DNA of 64,000 bases from the NCBI GenBank assembly GCA_001567255.1, contig LNBW01000022.1:1-64000 (forward strand), written 5' to 3'. The translations under genes were made by a program, and so were the position numbers. The DNA comes from Bacteroidetes bacterium OLB9 (GTDB lineage: Bacteria; Bacteroidota; Bacteroidia; Chitinophagales; Saprospiraceae). The notes under the pieces were generated by a model. That model was given only the letters and a program-made list of their open reading frames with translations, did not search any database and had not been told where the DNA came from. This document shows, piece after piece, positions 19,015 through 28,676 of this stretch (positions are counted from its first letter, which is position 1; each line of letters starts with the position of its first letter).

Positions 19015-20070
19015 TTAAATCAGACCTAAAGTCTCTTTTCGCTTTATTTTACCACTAGCCGTCATCAAAAATCGGTCAATGAAATAGATGGCTTTAGGTC
19101 TTTCCAAGGATTTCAAGCAATATTCAATATTATGAAGTAGTTCATTCATTTTTAGGCCTTCCCATTCAGAACCCTCTATAAAAAGGCAAAGCCTTTCACC
19201 CAACACCTCATCAGCTAGTCCTGCCACAAAAAATTGCTGAGCAATATATGGATACAGCCGTGCTTCAATCTGTTCAGGATACAGTTTTACACCACCACTA
19301 TTCACAATATTGTCCAGACGACCCTTCCAAATAAAATGATGGTCATCTATTAATGTGGCCAGGTCATTGGTGACCACTTTTTCTGATAAGAATGGTACAT
19401 CTATCGTCAGACAACCTCTTCCATCAAGATCAAAAATAACACCAGGCAAACCAGCATATGCCACACTCCTATCCTTTCCATTAACCTTACGTAACGCAAC
19501 GTGACTCAACGTCTCGGTCATACCATAACCATGATATATCTCCGCCGAAAGCCGTTGAAAAGATTCTTCCTGTTCAGAACTGATAGGGCCACCTCCCAAC
19601 AAAATCGTATGAACAGACTTTGTATTGCTCGTGTTTGACAATTGCATGGGAGTCAATGGTGCAAAATCTACTCTCACGTGCTGACTAAGTTTTTCAAGAG
19701 GATGACTGTCAGGTTCAATACATATAAGATTCAGTTTACTATATAAAGCACGTACGACCATCATTTTGCCTGCAATATATTGCATTGGCAATGCTAAAAG
19801 AGCCATCTGACCTGGATGGAATTTGAAAAATTTAGCAGTAGCAGCTGCACTTTGCAGCATTTGGCTTTTTTGGACTTCTATTACCTTTGGTGCGCCTGTG
19901 GATCCACTGGTTTGTATCAGAATTTGGTCAGATTCATTTAACCATTCTTGCATAAATGTGCCTATCGCACGGATATTCTTTTCTTCAGATGTCCTCGCCA
20001 TTTCCACAATAGCGTCACCTTCCAAACGATGACCATTCAAAGAGAGTTCAGTGTATTGCAAATGTTTCAT
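19015..20070 (-). CDS. menE: O-succinylbenzoate-CoA ligase
   Basis: Activates o-succinylbenzoate to its CoA ester in menaquinone synthesis. It is a short adenylate-forming enzyme (351 residues) with the P-loop TSGSTGAPK at 54-62, YHGYGMTET, and the C-terminal WKGRLDNIVNSGGVKLYPEQIE and ASGKIKRKE with the catalytic Lys. Bacteroidota MenE is usually this compact. The ATG at 20070 overlaps the menC stop as ATGA; an in-frame start 21 bases upstream would lie inside menC and is less likely. Confidence 0.9.
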   Translation of the reverse strand: MKHLQYTELSLNGHRLEGDAIVEMARTSEEKNIRAIGTFMQEWLNESDQILIQTSGSTGAPKVIEVQKSQMLQSAAATAKFFKFHPGQMALLALPMQYIAGKMMVVRALYSKLNLICIEPDSHPLEKLSQHVRVDFAPLTPMQLSNTSNTKSVHTILLGGGPISSEQEESFQRLSAEIYHGYGMTETLSHVALRKVNGKDRSVAYAGLPGVIFDLDGRGCLTIDVPFLSEKVVTNDLATLIDDHHFIWKGRLDNIVNSGGVKLYPEQIEARLYPYIAQQFFVAGLADEVLGERLCLFIEGSEWEGLKMNELLHNIEYCLKSLERPKAIYFIDRFLMTASGKIKRKETLGLI

Positions 20071-21112
20071 ATCAATGGTGAAAAGTCCCAATCTTTATCT
20101 ACGTGATAATGCAACCCTAAATGATCTACTGTATAAGGTCCAGAAATATTATTGGTATAAAGTTGACCAGTGCCCAACCCTTGAGCATAATTTGACCATC
20201 CCTGAGCCGTATATTGTGCGATAGCATTCAGTCCTATATTACTTTCTAGCGCAGAGGTAATCACCCAAGTGCCGCCATAGGCCTCTACCAGTAATTTCCA
20301 GTGATCCGCTTCAACAAAACCTCCTAGCAAAGCCATTTTCAAAATCACCATTTGTGGTTGAATCGTGTTAATCAAATTTATCTGCTTATCCTTATCAACA
20401 ATCCCAATGAGTTCTTCATCCAAAGCGATTTTTATAGGGGTTTCAGCCGTCAGTGCTGCCATTTCCTGCCATTGCCCTGCCTTGATGGGCTGCTCAATAT
20501 AACTAATATCATAAGCGGACAATATTTTTTAATTTTTCTCGGGCTTCCTCAAAAGAAAAAAGCTCCATTAGCATCCAGTCTAACTTCCACTTCATCAGCA
20601 GAAAACTGCCGACGTATGAATTGCAACAACTCTATCTCTGTATCAAAATCAACTGCACCTACTTTGAGTTTAATCGACGTATAATGATCTTTCAGCTTTT
20701 CCTTAATCTGCTCATACATAAATTCCTTGCTACCCATCCATATCAAACCATTCGTCGGTATGTCAAAACCAGATTTGCCTATCACTTCCTGAAATAATAT
20801 CTGTTGGCTGCCATTACTTTTGTCAAGTAACACCATTTCGACACCGAAACGTATTGAAGGCCATTCGGTCAATTCATCAAGTAATAGTTCTTTTTCAAAT
20901 GGTAGTCTTTTACATACATCAGCCAGTTTTTCTTCATAGCCATTTCTGTCATCATATGATAGGTCGATAAATCGATTACATTCTCCAAAGGCTGTCTTGC
21001 CTTCTTCCTGCCATATTATAAAATATGTATCTTTAGTATGGAGGACACCACGAGAAGTCCCACCCGGTCGTTTAAATATTAGAGTATATTTTTTAAAATA
21101 GCAGTACACCAT
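20067..21112 (-). CDS. menC: o-Succinylbenzoate synthase, with two frameshifts
   Basis: Enolase-superfamily enzyme that dehydrates SHCHC to o-succinylbenzoate. The N-terminal part (21112 down to about 20550) ends in VRLDANGAFFF-stop; the C-terminal part resumes as SAYDISYIEQP in another frame. Removing one T from the coding-strand T6 at 20556-20561 and one A from the A6 at 20525-20530 gives DANGAFSFEEA and REKLKILSAYD, a continuous 347-residue enzyme. Catalytic features are the Lys pair in SIKLKVG, the metal Asp in RLDANG, and the second acid and Lys in IALDEEL and VILKMALLGG. The start is ATG at 21112; TTG at 21118 is possible. Probably functional if the indels are assembly errors. Confidence 0.8.
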
Positions 21113-21159
21113 CTTCAATTTACAAAGTAACTACTATCAAAGCTGTTATGTTCACTCAT

Positions 21160-22062
21160 TTACACTAACAGTCCAACACCAAAAAGTAAAGCAAAAATCA
21201 ATGTACTCAGTGCGAGATACTTAAGTTCAACATCCAGAGCAGCAGGGTTTTCGTTATTATTTACAACTTTTATGCTACGAATAATACCGATAAAAGCCGG
21301 TAAATAGATCCATTGATATATCGAAGCACCACTTTTCAAGCTGTAAAGGATTGTGCAAAACATACCAGCTATGAGCAAAGCTGCATGATAGTATTTTGCC
21401 ACCTGAATACCTGCTTTCACTACTAGCGTATTTTTTCCATGCAAGGCATCATTGTCATTGTCACGTATATTATTGAGATTAAGTACACCGGTACTGAAAA
21501 AGCCCATCGTCATGGCCGGCAGAAATGCCCTTAAAGGCATCTCATGGGTATGCAGAAAGTAAGTACCTATCGTACCTACTAAACCAAAAAATATAAAAAC
21601 AAAAACATCTCCTAGACCGGCATAACCATATGGATTCTTGCCCATGGTGTATTTCATTGCAGCTATTATTGCTGCAATACCCAATACAAAAAAGCCCCAT
21701 CCATAAGTCAGATGCAAACCTTTAGTACCTGTAAAAATCAATCCAACACCTGATATCAAAGATAAGCTAATAAAAATAATAATAGCTGTCTTCATCTGTG
21801 ATAAAGTGATAGCTCCAGTTTGCAAACTTCTCTTTGGGCCTTGGCGATCCTGATTGTCCACCCCATTTTTTGTATCACCATAATCATTGGCCAGATTACT
21901 GAGTATCTGTAAAAACAAAGTTGTCAACACAGCCAAGATAAAAACTGACCACTTGAACTGGTGATGGAAGGCAGCTAAGAAGCTACCTACAATTATGGTG
22001 GACAATGCCAATGGTAAAGTCCTCAATCTAAAACTCACTAACCACGCTGATATCGTTGCCAT
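21160..22062 (-). CDS. menA: 1,4-dihydroxy-2-naphthoate polyprenyltransferase
   Basis: UbiA-family membrane prenyltransferase, 300 residues and about eight to nine helices. It attaches the polyprenyl tail to DHNA in the inner membrane. The two Asp-rich motifs are NLANDYGDTKNGVD near residue 60 and NNIRDNDNDALHGKNTL near 195. It lies 11 bases after menB in the leftward men operon. Confidence 0.93.
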   Translation of the reverse strand: MATISAWLVSFRLRTLPLALSTIIVGSFLAAFHHQFKWSVFILAVLTTLFLQILSNLANDYGDTKNGVDNQDRQGPKRSLQTGAITLSQMKTAIIIFISLSLISGVGLIFTGTKGLHLTYGWGFFVLGIAAIIAAMKYTMGKNPYGYAGLGDVFVFIFFGLVGTIGTYFLHTHEMPLRAFLPAMTMGFFSTGVLNLNNIRDNDNDALHGKNTLVVKAGIQVAKYYHAALLIAGMFCTILYSLKSGASIYQWIYLPAFIGIIRSIKVVNNNENPAALDVELKYLALSTLIFALLFGVGLLV

Positions 22063-22073
22063 TGTTGACTACT

Positions 22074-22916
22074 CTATGGGAATTTAGGATATTTCTTAAA
22101 GTCCGGTTTTCTCTTCTGAAGAAAGGCATCTCGCCCTTCTTCTGCCTCTTCAGTACCATAAATGAGTCGCGTCGCTTCGCCGGCATAAACTTGCTGACCG
22201 ACCAGACCATCATCGATGAGATTCATTGCAAACTTAGCCATTTTGATAGCTGTTGGGCTTTTAGCCATGATCTCCTGTCCCCATTCAAATGCAGTCTGTT
22301 CTAGCTCATCATGAGGTACAACAGCATTGACCATACCCATATCGTAAGCTTCCAGAGCAGTATAAGTACGCCCTAGGAAGAAGATTTCTCGTGCACGCTT
22401 CTGGCCTATCTGCCGGGCAAGATAAGCTGAACCAAAACCACCGTCAATACTGGCCACATCTAGATCGGTCTGCTTAAAAAGTGCATGCTCTTTACTCGCC
22501 AGGGTAAGGTCGCACACTACATGCAAGCTATGACCTCCTCCTACAGCCCAGCCAGGGACAACAGCTATGACTACCTTATTCATAAAGCGAATTTGGCGCT
22601 GCACATCCAGGATATTGAAGCGATTGATGCCATCACCTCCTTTATAGCCGGTTCTGGCCCGTACTCGCTGATCGCCGCCCGAGCAAAATGCCCATCCACC
22701 ATCTTTCGGAGACGGGCCTTCGCCGCTGATAAGGACTACGCCGGTTTCTTGTGATTCGTGGCTGATAATGAGTGCGTCTAGCAACTCTGATACTGTTTCC
22801 GGTCGAAAAGCATTCCTCACTTCAGGACGATTAAAAGCAATTCTAGCTACACCATCACAATATTTGAATGTGATATCCTGATATTCTTTGATAATTTCCC
22901 ATTGTATCTGATTCAT
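22074..22916 (-). CDS. menB: 1,4-dihydroxy-2-naphthoyl-CoA synthase
   Basis: Crotonase-fold ring-closing enzyme of menaquinone synthesis, 280 residues. The MenB features are RPEVRNAFRPETV, FCSGGDQRVR, the oxyanion-hole VPGWAVGGGHSLH and DGGFGSAYLARQIG. The start is 4 bases from the menD stop. The short segment FCSGGDQRVRARTGY separates MenB from general enoyl-CoA hydratases. Confidence 0.96.
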   Translation of the reverse strand: MNQIQWEIIKEYQDITFKYCDGVARIAFNRPEVRNAFRPETVSELLDALIISHESQETGVVLISGEGPSPKDGGWAFCSGGDQRVRARTGYKGGDGINRFNILDVQRQIRFMNKVVIAVVPGWAVGGGHSLHVVCDLTLASKEHALFKQTDLDVASIDGGFGSAYLARQIGQKRAREIFFLGRTYTALEAYDMGMVNAVVPHDELEQTAFEWGQEIMAKSPTAIKMAKFAMNLIDDGLVGQQVYAGEATRLIYGTEEAEEGRDAFLQKRKPDFKKYPKFP

Positions 22917-22920
22917 GCTA

Positions 22921-24612
22921 TCAATGTTTTTGTTGTAAATAATCCCAGTATGCTGCTAATACTTGAGGATTGGTGTCCGCATCTGTAAAAACTTCTAATA
23001 TAGTCCTATTGTGCCGGAAAAACGATGGCAATATTTCATGCAGTGATGTAGTATCAGAAGCACTCATATAGTTCCATTTGTATTGGTGTGCAAGATGCTC
23101 TGCTGACAGCTTCATACTCGTCTCTAAAAACCGTGCTCTCTCCTGGGTGGTATCGGGGCCGGGAATGATTCTAAAGATACCTCCACCACTATTATTTATG
23201 ATGACAATATTGAGGTTATCAATAGGTTCTTCATTCCACAATGCATTGCTATCATAATGAAAAGCCACATCACCAGTGATCAGCAAGAATTGCTTTTCCG
23301 GAGCTGCAGCGGCTGCACCTATTGCTGTGCTCGTACATCCTTCGATACCACTTGTTCCTCGATTAGAATGCGTCTCCTTTATTCCAGTATAATCAAACAA
23401 CTGTGCATACCTTATTGGAGAACTATTAGATATATGTAATGAAACATCCTTTGGCAATGATTTGAACAATATATCGAACACCTTAAAATCACTAAATACA
23501 CATGAATCACTAAATACCTCATGTAACCGGTCTTTTTTCTCCTTCAGTTGCAACCATTTTTGGCGAAAGCCTGATGAGACTATTTCATTTAACTGTTGAC
23601 TCAAAGCATGCAAAAAAGGTACTGCTGCTATATGAATGGCGGTGGTGAGTGACTGGTAAGTATCCATAGTAGCATCATAAGGATGTACATTCCAGTGTGC
23701 TGCAGGCCGATGTTTGCGTAACATAGATTTAATACGCTTAGACACTATAGCATCACCCACAGTAATCAATAAATCAGGCATTAGATCTACTGCCTTATCT
23801 ACATCTAAATGCGTAATACACCTGTCGATATGCGCAATAAATGATGGATGAGCGACATTGGCTGTAGATTCTGTCAAAACGATGGTATTACTACAATGTG
23901 CTAGATTTGATAAAACTTGCTGAAAACCTTCTTCTTTAGGATGCTGACCAACCAGAATCATCACTTTTCTAGCTTGTGCATATTGAGTAGCCAACTGTGT
24001 GAGTTCTATCTGACTAAGCTGAGCCGTCACATCGGCACATGAAAATACCTTAACCTCTGTATTTTTAACTTCTCCCGTACCATAAAGTGGTTCGTGCATC
24101 GGAATATTGAAATGCACCGGTCCGCGATCTTTGACTGAGGCGATATGGTAACCTTCACTAATAGATCGATCGTTGAACCATATATCACTTTCATCTGTCG
24201 CGTCTCCTCTTAAATCATAACTTCGTCGGATATAATTGTGATAAATATTCGTTTGATTAATAGTCTGTCCATCACCCTGATCTGTCCATTCTTTAGGCCT
24301 ATCTGCAGTCAAAATTAAGAGCGGAATCCGTTGATAATATGCTTCAACAATCGCCGGTGCGAAGTTGAGCGTGGCAGAACCACTGGTACAAACTATGGCT
24401 ACCGGCTGACGTGTTTCGATCGCTTTGCCTAGCGCATAAAACCCTGCACTCCGCTCATCTCTGATACTCACACAATGGAAATCCGGATGGCGATTGAAGG
24501 AGATGACCAAAGGAGCATTGCGAGAACCAGGGCAAATCACCACATTCCTTAGTCCTAACTTTGCCAAAGCCAAAACGATTCTTTGTATTGCTTTTTTATC
24601 AGATAATATCAT
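22921..24612 (-). CDS. menD: SEPHCHC synthase
   Basis: ThDP enzyme joining isochorismate and 2-oxoglutarate, the first committed step toward menaquinone. 563 residues with the N-terminal PYR domain (VVICPGSRNAPL, the ThDP-activating Glu in the DERSAGFYALG region) and a C-terminal ThDP-binding GDVAFHYDSNAL-x-INNSGGGIF stretch. It is the first gene of the men run; menF is absent here, so isochorismate synthase must lie elsewhere. A reverse -7 element (CAAAAATA, 24677-24684) with CAAA at 24708-24711 is a plausible promoter. Confidence 0.95.
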   Translation of the reverse strand: MILSDKKAIQRIVLALAKLGLRNVVICPGSRNAPLVISFNRHPDFHCVSIRDERSAGFYALGKAIETRQPVAIVCTSGSATLNFAPAIVEAYYQRIPLLILTADRPKEWTDQGDGQTINQTNIYHNYIRRSYDLRGDATDESDIWFNDRSISEGYHIASVKDRGPVHFNIPMHEPLYGTGEVKNTEVKVFSCADVTAQLSQIELTQLATQYAQARKVMILVGQHPKEEGFQQVLSNLAHCSNTIVLTESTANVAHPSFIAHIDRCITHLDVDKAVDLMPDLLITVGDAIVSKRIKSMLRKHRPAAHWNVHPYDATMDTYQSLTTAIHIAAVPFLHALSQQLNEIVSSGFRQKWLQLKEKKDRLHEVFSDSCVFSDFKVFDILFKSLPKDVSLHISNSSPIRYAQLFDYTGIKETHSNRGTSGIEGCTSTAIGAAAAAPEKQFLLITGDVAFHYDSNALWNEEPIDNLNIVIINNSGGGIFRIIPGPDTTQERARFLETSMKLSAEHLAHQYKWNYMSASDTTSLHEILPSFFRHNRTILEVFTDADTNPQVLAAYWDYLQQKH

Positions 24613-24797
24613 TATGGTGTACGAATTTGCCGGTAATTATACGACCTGAGCTAATCTACTTTCAAAAATTGAAGCGCAAAAATATAAAGAATTTCCCACA
24701 AATTTAGCAAATCCATAATTGCAAATCGGATAAAAATAGAATAGGCACGTCATCTATCGACAGCGTGCCCATTTAAGTTCTTATTTACCTAATATGA

Positions 24798-26996
24798 TTA
24801 CTTCATCAATTCATCAGAAATTGCTTCTGAATTGCTTGATAAACTTTGATTTTTGATTTCTTTATGAGGTTGATCATTATGTCCCATCATGGTCTCTGGT
24901 TGCTGAATTGCAATATGTGGAGCTATCACCAATGAAACGATAGACATCAACTTAATCAGGATATTCATCGATGGTCCTGATGTATCTTTAAAAGGATCTC
25001 CTACTGTATCTCCAGTGACAGCTGCCTTATGTGGCTCAGAACCTTTATAATACATTTGACCATTGATTTCAACCCCTTTTTCAAATGATTTCTTAGCATT
25101 GTCCCATGCACCACCTGCATTATTTTGGAAAATACCCATGAGTACTCCAGAGACGGTCACACCTGCTAGCAAACCTCCTAAGACTTCAGGACCAAATAGA
25201 AATCCAACTATGACCGGTACTACTAAAGCGATTAAGCCAGGTGCTACCATCTCTCTGATTGAAGCATCAGTAGATATCGCCACACATTTGTCATATTCCG
25301 GAGTGCCTGTTCCGTCCATAATTCCTTTAATTTCTCTAAATTGACGGCGTACTTCCTCGACCATCTTCATCGCTGCTCGACCTACAGCTGCTATAGCCAG
25401 TGCAGAGAAGATAAATGGTATCATTGCACCTACAAATAGACCTGCTAAGACATTAGCTTTATATATGTCAATAGCGGTAATGCCTGATATGCCCACAAAA
25501 GCTGCAAACAAGGCCAATGATGTCAATGCTGCTGATGCAATAGCAAAGCCTTTACCTGTAGCTGCTGTTGTATTTCCTACTGCATCGAGAATATCTGTAC
25601 GCTCTCGCACTTCCTTAGGCAAATCACTCATCTCCGCAATACCTCCTGCATTATCAGCAATAGGACCGAATGCATCGATTGCTAACTGCATGGCTGTCGT
25701 CGCCATCATACCAGCGGCAGCGATCGCCACACCATATAGACCCGCCAATTCATAAGAGATAAATATACCAGAAGCAAGTACAATAATCGGAACAACTGTA
25801 GATTCCATACCTACTGACAGACCTCCGATGATATTTGTAGCATGACCGGTAGAACTCTGCTTAACGATAGAGTTGACAGGCTTTTTGCCCATTGCAGTAT
25901 AATATTCTGTAATCCACGAAATCAGCCCTCCTACAATCAGACCTAGGATAATCGCAAGGAATACATTGAAGCTGCTAAACTCGTATCCTCTGATATTCAT
26001 CGTATCCGGTAGGATATAATTGACTAATGGATAAGCAGCTATAGCTGAAAGGATAATTGCTCCCCAGTTGCCTATATTTAATGCACTTTGAACATTGCCT
26101 TTATCATCTTTGATATTGACAAAGAAAGTAGAAAGGGCTGAAAAGATCAAGCCTAATCCTGCAATCAAAAGTGGTAACAATACAGGACCGATACCACCTA
26201 CATTGTCATTTGAGACGATTTCACTTCCTAGTACCATGGTGGCAAGAATAGTCGCAACATAAGATCCAAAAAGGTCTGCTCCCATACCAGCAACATCACC
26301 TACATTATCACCTACATTATCAGCAATAGTAGCTGGATTGCGAGGATCATCCTCAGGGATGCCCGCTTCTACCTTACCTACTAGATCTGCCCCTACGTCT
26401 GCAGCCTTAGTGTAAATTCCACCACCTACTCTCGCAAAAAGAGCTATCGATTCCGCTCCTAATGAGAAGCCGGCTACAACTTCCAAAGCTTTGTGCATAC
26501 CTAGACCGTTAATGTCTCCATCCACAAACGTATAATAACACCATATAAAAATCAAACTCAAACCAAAAACCGCTAGTCCTGCAACACCGAGGCCCATCAC
26601 AGAACCACCTGCAAATGAAACTCTGAGTGCATCTTTGAGGCTGGTACGGGCAGCCTGGGCAGTTCTTACATTAGCTTTAGTAGCTACATTCATTCCGATA
26701 TAACCGGCAAATGCAGAAGTGAATGCACCGATCAGAAAAGTGATTCCAATCAGCCAATCAGAGCTCTCTACGAGCGTTCCAGACCAAGCTAATAAGACCG
26801 CCATCACTACACCGAAAATACCCAAAATTCTCCATTCTGCTTTCAAAAATGCCAATGCTCCATCAGCGATGGCCTTTGAAATAAATTGCATTCTTTCGTT
26901 ACCAGCATCTTGCTTGTTAATCCAGCTTGCCTTGACCACCATGAAGATCAACCCGATCAAACCCATCAGCGGTACTGCATAAACTAAGTTGTTCAT
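24798..26996 (-). CDS. hppA: Membrane-bound ion-pumping pyrophosphatase
   Basis: Integral membrane PPase, 732 residues and about 16 helices, that couples pyrophosphate hydrolysis to H+ and/or Na+ export. Substrate-binding signatures are [32 protein letters not shown] and, near the C terminus, GAWDNAKK and [20 protein letters not shown]. The stretch [10 protein letters not shown] has Ala where K+-independent enzymes have Lys, which predicts a K+-dependent enzyme. Pumped-ion specificity is not decided here. There is a hydrophilic tail of about 35 residues rich in Asn, Gln and Ser. Single-gene transcript from a clear promoter. Confidence 0.95.
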   Translation of the reverse strand: MNNLVYAVPLMGLIGLIFMVVKASWINKQDAGNERMQFISKAIADGALAFLKAEWRILGIFGVVMAVLLAWSGTLVESSDWLIGITFLIGAFTSAFAGYIGMNVATKANVRTAQAARTSLKDALRVSFAGGSVMGLGVAGLAVFGLSLIFIWCYYTFVDGDINGLGMHKALEVVAGFSLGAESIALFARVGGGIYTKAADVGADLVGKVEAGIPEDDPRNPATIADNVGDNVGDVAGMGADLFGSYVATILATMVLGSEIVSNDNVGGIGPVLLPLLIAGLGLIFSALSTFFVNIKDDKGNVQSALNIGNWGAIILSAIAAYPLVNYILPDTMNIRGYEFSSFNVFLAIILGLIVGGLISWITEYYTAMGKKPVNSIVKQSSTGHATNIIGGLSVGMESTVVPIIVLASGIFISYELAGLYGVAIAAAGMMATTAMQLAIDAFGPIADNAGGIAEMSDLPKEVRERTDILDAVGNTTAATGKGFAIASAALTSLALFAAFVGISGITAIDIYKANVLAGLFVGAMIPFIFSALAIAAVGRAAMKMVEEVRRQFREIKGIMDGTGTPEYDKCVAISTDASIREMVAPGLIALVVPVIVGFLFGPEVLGGLLAGVTVSGVLMGIFQNNAGGAWDNAKKSFEKGVEINGQMYYKGSEPHKAAVTGDTVGDPFKDTSGPSMNILIKLMSIVSLVIAPHIAIQQPETMMGHNDQPHKEIKNQSLSSNSEAISDELMK

Positions 26997-27033
26997 CGTA
27001 TAATATGTTTTTTAAATATTTCTAAAAAGTCCG

Positions 27034-27065
27034 CAAAGGTAGATTTTTAAAGTGATATCGACAAA
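27034..27065 (-). promoter_or_regulatory. Promoter of hppA
   Basis: Minus-strand TTTG (27062-27065), a 20-base spacer and TACCTTTG (27034-27041), 37 bases from the hppA start. It is among the best consensus matches in the window. Confidence 0.7.
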
Positions 27066-27403
27066 ATCTTAATAGGTTTTTTGTTCTATTTGCCTAACAA
27101 TTTTAATGGTTTAGACAGATAAAATGAAGGCTGTGAAACAAACTTAAATATTACTTCTTCTCAATTTGAAATTTCGCTTTTACTCAAATCTGCATGCAAC
27201 CCGGTAAGATTGAAATATCAGATTAAAAAGGAACTGCTTATTATTAACGCAAAGAGATATAATTTCTGGTTCGAAATAATACAACGTCAAAACCAACTTG
27301 ATACGATATAAACACTTTTCCTATAGCAGGCAAACTCCTTAAATCAGGCATGAGTTTTTATCAAGTAGGATTCTAAAAAGGCAGTGATCCTAGTATTAAT
27401 AAA
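27066..27403. other. Gene-free stretch between hppA and the dihydroorotase-like gene
   Basis: About 340 bases with no open frame of note, no clear terminator and no tRNA-like fold. It contains only the upstream side of the hppA promoter and the downstream end of the next leftward operon. Confidence 0.4.
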
Positions 27404-28666
27404 TCATCCTACAAAACTATCACCTATGACCGTAGCCACTATTTTTGTATGGAATTCTCTATTTAGATATGGGGAATTTCGGGAAGCAGATGCTATTTGA
27501 TCATCTGCATATGTCCAAGTCGCATTTGTATCAAATACACACAGATTAGCTTGTGCGCCGACAATTATATCCGGAATAGGAAGACCCAACATTTGGCGAG
27601 GTCCTATGGTTAGTTTATCTACAATTTGAGCTAAATCGAGATCATCCTTAAGTTCATCTACTAACACAGGAAGACATGTTTCTAATCCAATTGCACCGGG
27701 CACTGCGTATGGAAATTCCACATCTTTGGCCTCTTTGTCCAAGGGTACGTGATTACTTATTATGGCATCAATTGTGCCAACTTTGACACCGTCGATAAGT
27801 GCTATTCTATCCGAATGCTCACGCAGCACCGGCATCACTTTTAAATTAGAATCAAATTCATGTAAATCCTCATCGGTATGTACCAAATTCAGATATGGTA
27901 CAGTGACAAAAACTCTAGGATCTTCTTCGTTGTATTGTCGTATTGTCTCTAGTCCTCGAGCTGTAGAGATACCGTGTTCGATTATATGGGCATCATTATA
28001 CGAAAGCACCATTAAATCCCGCTGAATCATCTGTATTTCTGCTATATCAGGCACGCCTTTCATACCGAGTGACGTACTCATCACGCCTTCATGCATTTGT
28101 CCTTCCCTGCTTAGATAGTGGTCATCGGGATGTACGATTAGGGGAATCCCGGCAGATCCGGCATACTGCATTGCCCGATTGATCAATCCAGTATCTTGTA
28201 CTCCTACCAAGCCTTCACTCATGGCTACTGCACCTGCCTGAACCATATCAAGATACTCACTGATGTCAGCACCTTTTAAGTCTTGACTCAAAGCTCCAAC
28301 TGGCCATATTTCCACTCCATTTCTATTCGGATGATTACGTAGGAAATTTACTGTGGTCTTAGACTGTGTTATAGGTTTATTATTAGGAAATACTACTAAA
28401 GCTGAATAACCACCATTTCTTGCTGCTCGGGTCAGTGAATCCATTGTCTCTCTATGTTCAAAACCCGGCTCACCGCTATGCGTACCTACGTCACACAATC
28501 CAATGGTACAATAGAGATTTGAACCCTTGATGATCTGAGCCTGCACGTCACTAATATTGTCAGCAATACGAGCAATATGTCCATCCGTGATGAGAATATC
28601 CCTCTTTTGCTGATGAAACTCACTGTCTTTTAACAAAATTGTGGCATCCTTAATGAGCAGGTTCAT
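27404..28666 (-). CDS. Dihydroorotase-like amidohydrolase with degraded metal site
   Basis: 420 residues with the overall pattern of type I dihydroorotases, but the catalytic motifs have decayed. The HxH-x-REPG site reads GTHSGEPG (first His and the Arg both Gly), and the TDHAPH region reads SNHVPLDKEA. HPDD and IIEHGIST retain only part of the remaining metal-ligand segments. It therefore resembles the non-catalytic PyrC' paralogs that support aspartate transcarbamoylase. An altered amidohydrolase with a different substrate is also possible. It follows the BatA-like gene by 10 bases in the same transcript. Confidence 0.75.
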   Translation of the reverse strand: MNLLIKDATILLKDSEFHQQKRDILITDGHIARIADNISDVQAQIIKGSNLYCTIGLCDVGTHSGEPGFEHRETMDSLTRAARNGGYSALVVFPNNKPITQSKTTVNFLRNHPNRNGVEIWPVGALSQDLKGADISEYLDMVQAGAVAMSEGLVGVQDTGLINRAMQYAGSAGIPLIVHPDDHYLSREGQMHEGVMSTSLGMKGVPDIAEIQMIQRDLMVLSYNDAHIIEHGISTARGLETIRQYNEEDPRVFVTVPYLNLVHTDEDLHEFDSNLKVMPVLREHSDRIALIDGVKVGTIDAIISNHVPLDKEAKDVEFPYAVPGAIGLETCLPVLVDELKDDLDLAQIVDKLTIGPRQMLGLPIPDIIVGAQANLCVFDTNATWTYADDQIASASRNSPYLNREFHTKIVATVIGDSFVG

Positions 28667-28676
28667 ATGCTTCCAA

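Noticed and set aside
20071..20091. Earlier start of menE
   Set aside because: It would lie within menC; the ATGA overlap at 20067-20070 is the natural coupling.
27200..27300. tRNA-like GGTTCGAAA stretch
   Set aside because: No acceptor stem or D-arm could be drawn around it.
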